A stretch of 64,000 nucleotides of DNA, from contig BDDD01001795.1 of the NCBI GenBank assembly GCA_001972305.1, positions 26,126-90,125 on the forward strand, given 5' to 3'. Numbering within the stretch: the stretch's first letter is position 1; every line of letters starts with the position of its first letter. The notes under the pieces were generated by a model. The model was not told the DNA's origin. It saw nothing but the letters and a program-made list of their open reading frames with translations, and did not search any database. The stretch is from Cephalotus follicularis (taxonomy: Eukaryota; Streptophyta; Magnoliopsida; Oxalidales; Cephalotaceae). Both the position numbers and the translations under genes were made by a program. Positions 22,426 to 34,581 of the stretch are shown in pieces.

Positions 22426-25319
22426 TGCAGCAATAATACTAGGTAAGGCTACAGGATGTGATCATCATCCATCATACACCGGTATGGAGTGCCTACCTCT
22501 AGCTCGAACGAGGGGCCGGCATGATCAGTGCACGGACCCAACCATCATCCAAAAAAAAAACCCGCACGCACACTCAACCTCATCCGAGGGACCGCGTGCA
22601 ATATATATACATCAGCAACCAAACACAGTTCGATAGGAGGGTAATGGAGCAGCTCTGCTGCACTCACACTCAGCATACCATCATAGACAATAGTATGCCG
22701 CAGATCCAGGTATGGAACCCGGGGGCAGTTTCCACATAACACCCCATCATAGACCAATGGGCCTTCTAAGTAGAGTTGGGCGTCGAACATATACCTCTCC
22801 TTGGACCGGTAAAATCATATGTGACGTATCACAAAGTACCAGCATCATAGTACAAATATGATATAATAATCACGATCACACATATATCAAGAAGGTGACC
22901 TAGTCACCCAGAATCAGAGTCTCATATACTCGTATATCACAATACAATAAAGAATCAACTCACATAAGACATACGGGATTCAAATCCCGATCAAATCATA
23001 TATCACAAACACAACCGGGCACATATCAATTAAAGACTCAAAATAAGAGGAAGGGAATGTCCCACTCACTGTTTTACGGAGAATTATAACCACTGCCTAA
23101 CCACTCGATAGCTCCGGATCGAATGCAGGATCCAAGTCTAGCATGCTGTCGTATAATAACCTTCATAAGCATACTTTCCATGCTTATACAACGAATGATA
23201 CATGAATATACGTATAATCTTAATACTGGCTATAACCACCACATTTAGCACTTTCTAGCGGGTTTACGTATCCATGAATCTCAAAGGTTCATTAGCATAC
23301 CATTCTCATATTCTTTCTTACTGTTTATTACTCTCATCTTAATTCATTAACTCCGTTAGAACTCGATCATTCATTAGCCCGCATAACTAGTACAAAACAC
23401 ATATTTATTAAAATCATTTATCATTAGCATGATAGAGATAATATCATCGTCACTTCATTAAACACCGGAATAATTCCAATTGTTCATAAATACCATATAT
23501 TCCTTAATCCATATACTTACTAATATCCTTGATTTTTATTAGAACTATAGTGAAATTTAACCTTCGATACCAATCCCTAACCCGAGTTGTGAAGAAGGTA
23601 AGAAAGAAACTAATTCTGGCCATAAAACTTCCATTTTGATCTAGTTATTATTTATTATACATGTATAACTCAATTACTCAACCATACTCCCTTTCCTTTA
23701 TTAAAATACCCATTCCATTATCACAATTCTTCAACTACTAACTCATTTAGCTAATATAATCCATAGAAAATTAATTCCCTCTTCAACCTTTAAAACCACA
23801 AATTTTAAAGGGAATAAAAAGAAATTAAAGCATGCTAATATCCATTTCCATCCCATCATCAATTTTTCCCTTCACTCCCAAAAACAGCCTGAAATTATGA
23901 ATAAAGAAGAATAAAACTTACTTCCATTTTTAAATCCAACCCTATAGCATGATTATTACCTACTTGGATTTATTATAACATAAACATCTTCTTATTCCAG
24001 AAAAATATAATTTCCTCCTTGCTCTTTATTAAACCAGAAAATTTAGAGAATTAAAAGGGAAATCTAAACCAAACTTATATACTTCATTTACTAACACAAT
24101 ATATCCTTAATCTACAAAGAAATGAACTCATCCTCCCTGCCAAATGATGAAACCCGAAATTTAAAGGTTAAGAGGAATAAGTTATTCATGAAATTTCTAT
24201 CACTAAAATCATCACAAAATATCAATTCCTATTTTCTTTATGAAATCCAAAATTTAAGAGATGAAGAGAGTGATAAATCTTTAACAATATGCTTCAATTC
24301 TAGTTTAGCTTTTCTCTATTTTGCTAGAATAATTCTTCACTTCCATCATCATTTTCAAACCCGAAATAATGAGAAAAAGAGAAAAAAAAAAGTAAGATTG
24401 CTAGAGAACTTACAAGAATGAAAGAGGAATTACTTCTGACTTGTTTCCTTGAGAATTCCTTGAAGAATTGGAGAATAAATTAATAGCTTGAAGTAGAGGC
24501 AAGGCTCGGCCAGGATCGAAAAAAAATGGAGAGATGCCGTCTTTTCCCACTTTAAAGCTCAATTAAATTTGAAGATTGGAGCACTTTCTAGAGAGTTGGA
24601 GAAGTTGGGGAGAGCTTGCTTGTCACACCCCATTTTACAAACAACAATAAAAGTGGTGGCAATCAACATATAAATCCGGCTTATGCAATTCACCATAAAT
24701 TTAAAACTTTCCATATCCATTAACAACTTACGGAAGCATTTAAATATAAGCCGAATTAAAACGTAACATGCATCCCATACTACATGCTACAACAATAAAC
24801 ATCATCAAAGTTAACTGCCCTCAAACGGAGCGTGAACAATATTCATCAATACATCGATTCATTTATTACAATGATCCATTAACATTTCTCAAAAGTAAAA
24901 ACAACATAAAACTCCATTCGCTCCACGGAGCTCAACGGTAACAATCCGCTGCATCAACCTGAAATCAATCTGAAAGTGTAGGGGGGTTAGCCTTTGTCCT
25001 CACTCGGCTAAGTATAAACACAGTTCGGTTTCAATGATAATGCATGTCATGCATGAATGCACAGTGATGCAGTACGGTAGATATAACAGTATATACATAT
25101 ATGTATATATATATATGCATATTCACAGTACAGGTGCAACCCGTTAGGGCTACACCAACACAATCACGGTCATGTCCTCAGCGGACCAGTCACAATCATG
25201 TCCTTAAAGGACCGAACAAACCATCAGTTATGCCTCAACGGGCCAACAATCCAGTAAAACATGTCACAATGGACAAACAACCAACACGGTCAATCTATCA
25301 TGTCACAACGGACAACATT

Positions 25320-25660
25320 CTATGCGGGGATGATTCCACTCTGTGTTTAGCACCCAGTCACTTCCACTCCGTGTTTAGCAACCCAGTTACTTCCGCTCTG
25401 CCTTTGGTAACCACCACAATAATCAATCAGTCACTCCAGAGATGCTTCCACTCTGTGTTTAGCACCCGGTTACTTCCACTATGTGTTTAGTAACCCAGTT
25501 ACTTCCGCTCTGCGTTTAGTAACTGAAGAAGGTGGGAGTCCCTAGCTACTTCCACTCAGTGTTTAGTAGCCCGGTTACTTCCGCTCTGCGTTTAGTAACC
25601 ATCGTACGGGAAACCCTAGCTACTTCCACTCTGTGTTTAGTAGCTAACACATGTGAAATT
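25320..25660. repeat. Minisatellite, units of about 26-35 bp around acttcc(a/g)ctctgtgtttag
   Basis: About ten diverged copies of an (a/g)(c/t)tacttccgctctgcgtttagtaac-type unit; one more follows the nested solo LTR at 26977-27005. Many arms are inverted around the spacer (gttac ... gtaac). Confidence 0.75.
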
Positions 25661-25663
25661 CCT

Positions 25664-26971
25664 TGCAATAACCGCAAATTCAATTCGTGTACATTGTAAT
25701 ATTGATTAATAAAATGTGCACTCATTTGAATTTAATGTCCAATTATTATAAGATTGTGATTGGTAATTGCTTGGGATGAATGGATGAACATTTGGTTAAG
25801 TATCAAACTTAAGAGACCCTAAAACAACCATTGACAGCCAACTGCCACCGGGGGCCAGTCGACTGTCTAATGCGTGGTAGGGCAGTCGACTGCCCAGTGA
25901 AGACAGTCGACTGGATCGGTACAGAACAGGTGTCTTTGCATGCCTGTGTGACTGAAACGAAAGGGAATGCATGGAGGGCAGGTGTCATGCGTGACAGGAG
26001 CTGCCAGAGCATGAAAATTAGAGTGCTTGCATGCCCCCTATTCCATCTGCAAGTTGCAGACCTGTAACCTGCAAAAACAAAAGAGAGAAAGGTGAGAAAG
26101 AGGAGTGCATGTGAGAGAGAGAAGGAATGAGAGAAGCTGAGTTAAAGGACTCTGGCGAATTCAAGGTCCCTAAACCCTATATTAGCTGTGCATGAGCTGA
26201 GAGTGAGTGTTAGAAACACTGAAAATTGAGGAGAGTTGCTGGGATTATTGGAGCTTGCATTGAGGATTTGAAGTGGAACTCAAAGACTTGGAAGCTTTAG
26301 ACTTTTCCTGGTAAGTTCAATTCGAGCTCCCAGTTTAAGTAGTACTGTTAATGATGCAACTAGGAAGGTTTGTTATCTTCTGTTAATGGTTAAGAATCAA
26401 CAACTCCTAGAATTGAAATAGGAGGTAGCATATGGTTCAAGAAAATGGAGATTATACCTCTAATTGGATTATAGTTGTTGTTAATGTCAGAATATATGCT
26501 TACTGGGTTCCTTAAGTATGTATATACCTTCTGTCAACAAGTTAAGATCAATGAATCCGAAATTTAAAGATACTTGACTTAGAGTTCCAAGAGAAAGTAG
26601 TAACATGGAAGTTAAGACTTAAGGAATTGATAATAGGCTACTAATGAAGTAGTAATCGCAGCTGATATTGAGTCATACCTACTGGTTAATAACTGAACAA
26701 CATGCATACATAGATTGTACTGTTTTGTATTGAACGGTTCATACCTCGTTTCTGTTGTATTTCTTTATGTTTAAGGATAATATTTGACTTATACCCGCAC
26801 GTACTATGGGATGCGTGCGGATGACTTGTATTTTTATATTCCAGCTTATTGAATGCTTCCGCATATTATTTTATAAACTATTGAATGAAATGCTGGAGTA
26901 TTATGTTTAATTCTTATATCACCATATATGCTTGTCTTAATGGAATGGGATTGAAATAACGGGGTGTGACA
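25664..26971 (+). repeat. Solo LTR of family G
   Basis: Begins TGCAATAACCGC, ends ACGGGGTGTGACA, 1308 bp; flanked by ttcct at 25659-25663 and 26972-26976. It contains the class A array 25835-25913 on the U3 side. Compared with 6087-8768 it has lost about 1.35 kb internally, including the downstream array. Non-coding. Confidence 0.92.
25835..25913. repeat. Class A palindrome array, 4 units
   Basis: Units at 25835, 25856, 25883 and 25904 (steps 21, 27, 21): cagccaactg followed by three perfect CAGTCGACTG. Confidence 0.9.
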
Positions 26972-27438
26972 TTCCTAGTTACTTCCACTCCGTGTTTAGT
27001 AACTAATGCGGAATTCCCATCAATCAATAATGCTAACCGACCCTGACCTGGGAAAACACATGGCTAACCGTCCCGTGATGCTAGGAAAGCCCAACAATCA
27101 ATCAATCCTGTCAATTATGTTTCAAGTAGTCTATATTTTCATAAACGATTGAAACCATTTACATACATATAGATGTATACAAAATAGTCCTTTCCAATAC
27201 AGTCATCAAGTAATTTATGTAAAATAAAGTGCTTGCCAAACATATTTATTCAAGATATGTATAATCCTTTGAAACCTCGTTTCAATTTTTGAAATACAAC
27301 ATTTCATACAAAATATTGGTTATACCAAAACCATAATCCCATTGTCTAAAATGATAAACACTTTAGAAATTATATACATTTCAATCCATAACAATATACA
27401 ATGCAAACATATGCTCGAAATGCAAACGGGCTCTATTC

Positions 27439-27705
27439 GCGTCAACATGTACCATATAGGCGTTAATGTTCAACCCAGTCACTTAAGCGTCGCCGCTTAA
27501 CTCTTAGTGTCAACGCTTCTAGCCAGAAACTTTACGTGTCAACATCTCATCCCTTTGGCGTCGATGCGCTGAGGTAGGAACCTCAGGCGTCAACGGCACA
27601 CGTGTCCATTCTCACATACAACGAATCATGGCGTCGACATTTTCTCTAAGCGTTGACGTTTCTCGCGAATCAAGACTCATTCTCCGTATAACAATCCATA
27701 GCATC
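27439..27705. repeat. Class B palindrome array (GCGTCGACGC), diverged
   Basis: Units such as gcgtcaacat (27439), gcgttaatgt (27460), gcgtcgccgc, tgtcaacgct, gcgtcgatgc, gcgtcaacgg, gcgtcgacat, gcgttgacgt, gcatcgacgc and gcatcgacgg, with steps mostly of 19-22 and 27-29. Most changes are C-to-T or G-to-A at the central CpG. The 5' LTR keeps the last pair in undecayed form (gcgtcgacgc, gcgtcgacgg at 32416-32446). Confidence 0.8.
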
Positions 27706-28051
27706 GACGCTTCTTTCCTAAGCATCGACGGTTAAGAGAACCAAAACACGGTTCCTTCAACACGCCTCAAAACCAATAGAGTTCAAGCATACAACACATG
27801 CAATCTGATCTACAATCATTATAAAACACAATATACAGGACGGGTTAACTATTCATAGCGACCCTAACACACTCACATAATCCATTATCCACAGTCCACA
27901 ATAATTCTATGACACGATATGCATAACGGGTTAACTACTCACAGTAACCCTAACATAGTCACACAATTCACAATCCGTAAACCATGCATTTCATCAATGG
28001 CATTACAATATTATTGAACTCAAACTTGCATGTATAGCTTCCCCTACCTCT

Positions 28052-28069
28052 GATTCCAAGCTAGGAATC
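28052..28069 (-). other. Conserved LTR hairpin with TAGCTT loop
   Basis: On the minus strand gattcc-tagctt-ggaatc followed by agaggtagggg. It is equivalent to 11887-11904 with different, still complementary arms. The other LTR has it at 32766-32783. Confidence 0.7.
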
Positions 28070-31039
28070 GCAGCAGCAGCAGCACAGTCGAGCCGCAGGT
28101 TCAATTGCCTAACCTTTCCCAGAAACCGTTGAACTGAACCCGGTTCTCGTCAATTGATCAATTCCTCAATGCCAAATCCAATTGCCACTCACACACTGCA
28201 CATACAACACATTTCCGTCATGTTCGACACTCACAACATTTCCATCGCCGAAACGCCAGCCGGATTCCAACCGACACAACCAGGTGATGAAACACCCATC
28301 AACGGGTTCCACATTGAACGGTCTACTCAAAACCGGTCAAGACTCACCGAGAATCGGTGCCGAACATCACGCCACGGCCGGCAGCGAGTCGTGACTCACT
28401 GAGTCAACTCGTCGGACCCCCACAGGTCTTATCACCACCCAAAAACGCCACACAATCACCGGTCCCTTGCGTCACTGCCCGTGAGTCGCCAAGACTCGGT
28501 GCCAAACGCGTCATCTCAGGCGACAGTGAGTTGACTTGCTGAGTCGACTCAGTCAAGCCATTCTGGCCGATTCCGGCCAAATCACGCCTCACCGGTGGTC
28601 GAAATGGGTAGAGCGGGCCTTCTACACCATAACCCACGCCATCCGCGACGCTAACCGCGCCGGGAATCGCCGGGAGGAGGAGCGACAGTGGCGGCAAAGG
28701 AGAAGAAAAAAGAAGAAAAAGAGAAGGAGGGGGAAGAGATTACCGGTCGGTGGCGTGCCCGGGTTGACCGCCGCGCTCTCCCGGTCCGGTAGCTGGCTCC
28801 GGCGTGCTCTCTCTCCCTATGCTCTGATCTCTCTCCCAATCTCTCTCTCTCTCTCTCTGGCGCGGGCGCACAGAGCGCCCGCTGCCTATTCCTTGCACGG
28901 GCGCGTGATGCGCCCGTGTCTCTCCCTCTCCCTTCCTTTATTTTGCTTCCCCCTTAGTATTTTCTAGTAAAATACTAAGGTCTGGGTCTCGATTTTTTCG
29001 CGAACCGTGACATAAATTATCCAAACGACCACCAAAATAATCGCAATAATATTGCAAGCATTCGGGCTTTATTGTCGCGCATTAAAAATAGTTTTTATTA
29101 GCTGTCTTAGCTAACACAATTACGACTTAAATGTGTAATGCCTTTTTATTACTCCGGGCTCTATCGATTTTACCACAACTGTACACGCACCAATTTCATA
29201 ATAATTATTTATGAAATTCGGGGCTTTACATCCTCCCCTCCTTAAAGAAATCTCGTCCCGAGATTCCCTAGATTAAACATGTGAAGGTAGAATGCCTTCA
29301 CTTCATCCTCTCGTTCCATGTGGCTTTCCAAGCCCATGGTATTGCCATCACACTTCCACCAATATCGAGCTTCAGACCTCGATACATCTTGCTAATCGCC
29401 AGATGTACGGAGAAACTGGAGCGATAGGCTTACGACCACAGCTCATCCACATCAAACAATTCATAAGCATACGATGCATAACCATATGGCTTATGACCGC
29501 ACATTCCGTAACCGCACAATCTGTATCCGTTCGATCTGTAACCATACTATATCCATATCAATAGGTCTCCAAGAACCCAACATAGCACATATTATTATTC
29601 CACAACTTCAAATAACTCCAATTACCACTTTATTCAGTTAATCACCTTCAATCTCCCAACTGTAAGGATCCTACACTGGTATATCCAGCATAGTTCCGCA
29701 AAAGTCATACTTCAATCATACTCAAAAGTGCTATAAGCTAGAACCTTGAACAATCACATCCTGTTAGCGGAATAATCAGTTGAATACATTTCAACTCTTA
29801 TAATCTCCAGAAAATCGGGCATGAAGTATTCGTTTACAGGACTATGCCCCCTGTAAAGAAAACACATTTTATATATTCACACTCCCGTAGGAGGAATCAG
29901 CAGTTCACAAATGGGCTCAGCCCTCATCAAACCACAATTCAATAGAATTACATCATTCTAGAACCTCAAGTGATGAATCCATTAAAATCAAACTCTTAAG
30001 ATTTTCGAAATTTCGGCATGAAGTATTCGTTTATCAGACTCCATGCCACCTGATAAACCACAGTTTGTATGTTTTGGGGTTTAACCCTCATATCTCATCA
30101 CAATCTATATGCTGGGGGCTCCGCCCACACCAGACTACATCACAACTAAATCAAAATATATCGTTTTCATGCAAAGGATAATCCTTTCAATACCCTCTAT
30201 GATGGGCTTGATCATATCCAATAATACCATACGCATGCGAAGGATAGTCACGTCAAAACCTCAAAAGACGGGTCTGATCATATCCAATAATATCATACAT
30301 CAATCAAATGATGCACTGCCACATGCCGGCAGGTCCAATACATCAACACACATTTATTTGCAGCACTGCCACAAGCCGGCAGGTCATATAATGTACAACA
30401 ATAAGCCTCAAAATATCAGTTCCTTTACTTTATTCATATAACACAAGATAGGCTGGAGAAATGAAATTTCTTACCATGCGCTTGTCTTGACTAATCACTG
30501 TAGCTGTCATATGAACCTGAACCTGACCCACTTCATTTCAATGAAACAGGTCTGTAGCCAAAGGCTATGTACATTATACATATGCAATGAATGTATGCAG
30601 AGGTGTAGCAGATATATATATAATGTTAATCATGTGAGATGCGTACATAGCATAAGCAATGTGATCAATGTTATTTCACATTTATACAAGTCATAACACA
30701 ATATGTCATCAGTAACTCTACCATATACCGTTATCCGGGGCCTTTCGTCCTGTCTCAATCCATGATTGTGCTCTATCCATTACATTTCACATTCGTTTAC
30801 GGCCAACAGCCGCTTACGGTCAATACCAATTTACAATTCATGCCCGTTACGGCCAACAGCCGTTCACGGTCCATATCCGTTCACTCTACTAGGAATCTAG
30901 AGGCTAACAACATGTGTAGTTCACATCTAATGGTCGACTAAATATATATACTGTCTCATACCAGCACATATAAGTAGTTGGCCGCCCTACCAGTTCACTC
31001 GCAATCTATTTCGAGCATCCACGCAATGCCCATCTACTC

Positions 31040-31250
31040 GATAACAGTCCATTCGATCAACATTCGACCAATAACGACCCATTAAATCACTAATCGTTCA
31101 ACAACGGTTCAAACGATCACTATCCGTTCAACAACGGTCCATATGATCGCTAACCGCTCAACAACGGTTCAAACAATCACTATCCGTTCAACAACGGTAC
31201 ATTCGATCATGATACGATCGATAACGTTACAATACGATCCACGATGATAC
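31040..31250. repeat. 30-bp tandem repeat, about 7 units
   Basis: Consecutive units of the type cgttcaacaacggttcaaac followed by gatcactatc, the best four at 31095-31214; outer units are more diverged. Most units hold the dyad ccgttc-aaca-acgg. Confidence 0.8.
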
Positions 31251-31689
31251 ACTAGCCATTCGCAATGACCATTCATATTCTATTCCGATCAACCACTATT
31301 CGATACGGAAACTTTTCCGACAACACTTATGCCTTTCGGCTCATCCAATCGACCATTTAGCCATTACGACTTATTTGGTTGGTCACTTAGCCGCTATACA
31401 GTTCATAGCCCTCACTGTCACTTCATTTGATATATCCCATAGGATTTTGGGAGGTCTGCCTTCTTGAGGTCAACCTTTCAGGCAAGTCTAGACTGTTTGG
31501 CAGCCTTAGGCACTATTTTGGAGGCTTAAACATTAGCCTGATCTCAATCGAAATCAAAATCCACGCAAAACTGGGCAGTTTCACTAAAGCAGGGCTATTG
31601 GCGTTAACACCACCCTTTAGGCATTGACGTCATCACTCTAGGCATCTACGTTCATATCAGGCTCTTCCAAAACGGTTTCCATCATGCCG

Positions 31690-31905
31690 CGCAACATGGT
31701 CAGGAACCATGTGCTGTGGCTATGCTTGTGCGTACAATCGACGCATATCCTCCACGTTTGCAGCATTCGCATCCATCTGCTTCTGGAAGTAATCCGCTAT
31801 ATGGCTCATAAGGTCCGTTCTGTCATTTACTTCCTCAGGAACACTTCCATTAGTGGCTCAAGGCCCTCCACATTTTCTCTTTCCATCCATTTTGTTTCCT
31901 ATAAG
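31690..31905 (-). pseudogene. gag: Remnant of gag start in the family F element
   Basis: The minus strand here aligns with the start of gag at 13812-14015. Both have an ATGGA start, a cctgaggaa stretch, a phrase encoding IADYFQ-type residues and an AEDMR-type segment, then an early stop. Relative to the primer site at 31988-31999 it sits where gag should begin. The remaining gag and all of pol are missing, so the element could not encode its own proteins. Confidence 0.7.
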
Positions 31906-31987
31906 GAAATATGTCATTGTTCATCTCGAGGAAACAATCGTTAATTGCCAAGGATATTATCCAAGCTAAGCATATAAATGGATATAT

Positions 31988-31999
31988 GCTCTGATACCA
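31988..31999 (-). other. Primer-binding site of the family F element
   Basis: gctctgatacca on the plus strand, i.e. tggtatcagagc on the minus strand, four bases from the LTR at 32004. It fixes the element's orientation as minus. Confidence 0.93.
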
Positions 32000-32003
32000 C
32001 TGT

Positions 32004-33942
32004 TGTCACACCCCATTTTACAAACAACAATAAAAGTGGTGGCAATCAACATATAAATCCGGCTTATGCAATTTACCATATTTAAAACTTTTCATATCCA
32101 TTAACAACTTGCGGAAGCATTTAAATATAAGCCGAATTATAACATAACATGCATCCCATACTACATGCTACAACAATAAACATCATCAAAGTTAACTGCC
32201 CTCAAACGGAGTGTGAACAATATTCATCAATACATCGTTTCATTTATTACAATGATCCATTAACATTTCTCAAAAGTAAAAACAACATAAAACTCCATTC
32301 GCTCCACGGAGCTCAACGGTAACAATCCGCTGCATCAACCTGAAATCAATCTGAAAGTGTAGGGGGGTGACGTTTCTCGCGAATCAAGACTCATTCTCCG
32401 TATAACAATCCATAGCGTCGACGCTTCTTTCCTAAGCGTCGACGGTTAAGAGAACCAAAACACGGTTCCTTCAACACGCCTCAAAACCAATAGAGTTCAA
32501 GCATACAACACATGCAATCCGATCTATAATCATTATAAAACACAATATACAGGACGGGTTAACTATTCATAGTAACCCTAACACAGTCACATAATCCATA
32601 ATCCACAGTCCACAATAATTCTACGACACGATATGCATAACGGGTTAACTACTCACGGTAACCCTAACACAGTCACACAATTCACAATCCGTAAACCATG
32701 CATTTCATCAATGGCATTACAATATTATTGAACTCAAACTTGCATGTATAGCTTCCCCTACCTCTGATTCCAAGCTAGGAATCACAGCAGCAGCAGCACA
32801 GTCGAGCAGCAGGTTCAATTGCCGAACATTTCCCAGAAATCGTTGAACTGAACCCGGTTCTCGTCAATTGATCAATTCCTCAATGCCAAATCCAATTGCC
32901 ACTCACACACTGCACATACAACACATTTCCGTCATGTTCGACACACACAACATTTCCATCGCCGAAACGCCAGCCGGATTCCGACCGACACAACCAGGCG
33001 ATGAAACACCCATCAACGGGTTCCACATTAAACGGTCTACTCAAAACCGGTCAAGACTTACCAGGAATCGGCGCCGAACACCGCGCCACGGCAGGCAGCG
33101 AGTCGTGACTCACTGAGTCAACTCGCCAGACCTCCACAGGTCTGATCGCCACCCAAAAATGCCACACAATCACCAGTCCTACGCGTCACTGCCCGTGACT
33201 CGCCAAGACTCGGTGCCAAACGCGCCGTCTCAGGCGACAGTGAGTTGACTTGCTGAGTCGACTCAGTCAAGCCATTCTGGCCGATTACGGCCAAATCACA
33301 CCTCACCGGTGGTCAAAATGGGTAGAGCGGGCCTTCTACACCATAACCCACGCCATTCGCGACGCTAACCGCGCCGGGAATCGCTGGGAGGAGGCGCGAC
33401 AGTGGCGGCAAAGGAGAAGAAAAAAGAAGAAAAAGAGAAGGAGGGGGAAGAGATTACCGGTTGGTGGCGTGCCTGGGTTGACCGCCGCGCTCTCCTGGTC
33501 CGGTAGCTGGCTCCGGTGTGCTCTCTCTCCCTATGCTCTGATCTCTCTCCCAATCTCTCTCTCTCTTTCTGGCGCGGGCGTACAGAGCGCCTGCTGCCTA
33601 TTCCATGCACGGGCGCGTGATGCGCCTGTGTCTCTCCCTCTCCCTTCCTTTATTTTGCTTCTCCCTTAGTATTTTCTGGTAAAATACTAAGGTCTGAGTC
33701 CCGATTTTTTCGCGAATCGTGACATAAATTATCCAAACGACCACCAAAATAATCGCAATAATATTGCGAGCATTCGGGCTTTATTTTCGCGCATTAAAAA
33801 TAGGTTTTATTAGCCGTCTTAGCTAACACGATTACGACTTAAATGCGTAATACCTTTTTATTACTCCGGGCTCTATCGATTTTATCACAACTGTACACGC
33901 ACCAATTTCATAATAATTATTTATGAAATTCAGGGAGTTACA
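32004..33942 (-). repeat. 5' LTR of the family F element, internally deleted
   Basis: Matches the outer parts of 24621-29230. At about 32367 the sequence jumps from the equivalent of 24985 to that of 27648, a deletion of about 2.7 kb that removed most of the palindrome array and the minisatellite. The right part, 32368-33942, is nearly the same as 27649-29230. Confidence 0.88.
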
Positions 33943-34581
33943 TTGCTAGAGAAGAAGGTTGCTTCGGCTAAGAAGGAAGCCGCCGGGTTGATTGGAGTGA
34001 AATGCCGTTTGTGTCTTCCTTTGTAAGCTTAAAAATTTTCTAAATATGGACTAGTCTAGAAGCTTGGAGAGGGAAGTGGACACTGGCCGGCGTTTCAAGA
34101 AGGAACAAAGCATTTTGAGGCTTGATTTCATGCTAAGTTCGGGTAACATATAAGGAAAGGAATTTGGCTTAATTGGGCCAAGTTTGAGAAATGAAATCCA
34201 AGGGATTTTGGGCCTTGATGTACTCATACTTTAGCTACATAAAAAAGAAAGGAAAACTTAGCATGTTGGGGCGAATTTCATACATAAATTTCATAGTTTT
34301 TGGGCGTCTAATAACAAAAGAAACACATATAAGTTGGCCCTAATTACAAGCATAAACAGGCCATGTTAGAAAATGAATTCTTTGGGCCTTAATTCCATAT
34401 GTTTGTACATAATAGATTTATGACTTGGCCCAAAACAAAATATGATAACTTGGATTGACAACCCATTAATGCATGCCCCCCAAAAATACACCAAGCCTCA
34501 TAAAGAATTATACATGGCATGCTTACCAAAAAAAATGCATTCTTAAATGAATATACTCCAAATATGGTACGGGGTGTTACA

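Larger units (their letters stand above)
24621..29230 (-). repeat. 3' LTR of the family F element (left copy)
   Basis: From tgtcacaccccattttac to ggggctttaca. Net length about 3.3 kb after removal of the nested solo LTR. It includes a minisatellite (25320-25650), a class B palindrome array (27439-27705), the conserved hairpin in reverse orientation (28052-28069), a GC-rich block with gagtcaactcg and tgagtcgactca palindromes (28380-28560), and a purine tract (28695-28740). Its last about 290 bases also occur as an isolated fragment at 56358-56648. Confidence 0.87.
29231..32003 (-). other. Internal region of the family F element
   Basis: About 2.8 kb between the LTRs. A purine-rich tract in element orientation (aaggaggggagga, plus-strand 29231-29243) abuts the 3' LTR and is the likely polypurine tract. 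The middle is AT-rich and non-coding, with a tandem repeat at 31040-31250 and a duplicated cggccaacagccg phrase at 30800 and 30853. Only the gag start near the primer site is recognisable as coding. Confidence 0.75.
24621..33942 (-). mobile_element. Non-autonomous Ty3/gypsy-type LTR element (family F)
   Basis: Flanked by the duplication ttgct (24616-24620 and 33943-33947). In its own orientation: 5' LTR 33942-32004, primer site 31999-31988, internal region down to 29231 with a purine-rich tract next to the 3' LTR, and 3' LTR 29230-24621. The internal part is only about 2.8 kb and lacks pol; a small gag remnant is recognisable. It therefore depended on enzymes from a relative. The two LTRs differ strongly: the 5' LTR lacks about 2.7 kb corresponding to 24986-27648, and the 3' LTR received a solo LTR (25664-26971). 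Confidence 0.88.
21304..34581 (-). repeat. Very long solo LTR (family H, about 3.95 kb net) holding a nested LTR element
   Basis: Begins TGACATGACCC and ends ACGGGGTGTTACA; target duplication aaacc at 21299-21303 and 34582-34586. Without the nested element 24621-33942 it is about 3.95 kb and non-coding. It is related to family E: both carry the gaaggaggaatca block, the 31-bp repeats with ccaaatcacatggcgtcat, the ccgagggaccgcgtgcaatatatat block and the tgctgcactcacactcagc block. No internal duplicate or primer site is seen, so it is a solo LTR. Open stretches such as 24122-24421 show no domain. Confidence 0.85.

Noticed and set aside
24122..24421. 99-codon frame in the family H LTR as a host gene
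   Set aside because: Low-complexity composition, no domain, and it lies inside a non-coding LTR.
28536..28967. 143-codon basic frame, repeated at 33250-33669
   Set aside because: It lies inside the two LTRs of one element, so its presence in both is simple duplication. The Lys/Arg run is a purine tract, and the related stretch in the family E LTR has no such frame.
31684..31944. Plus-strand frame of 86 codons near the primer site of family F
   Set aside because: It is antisense to the gag start remnant on the minus strand; the same antisense frame exists opposite gag at 13755-14147.
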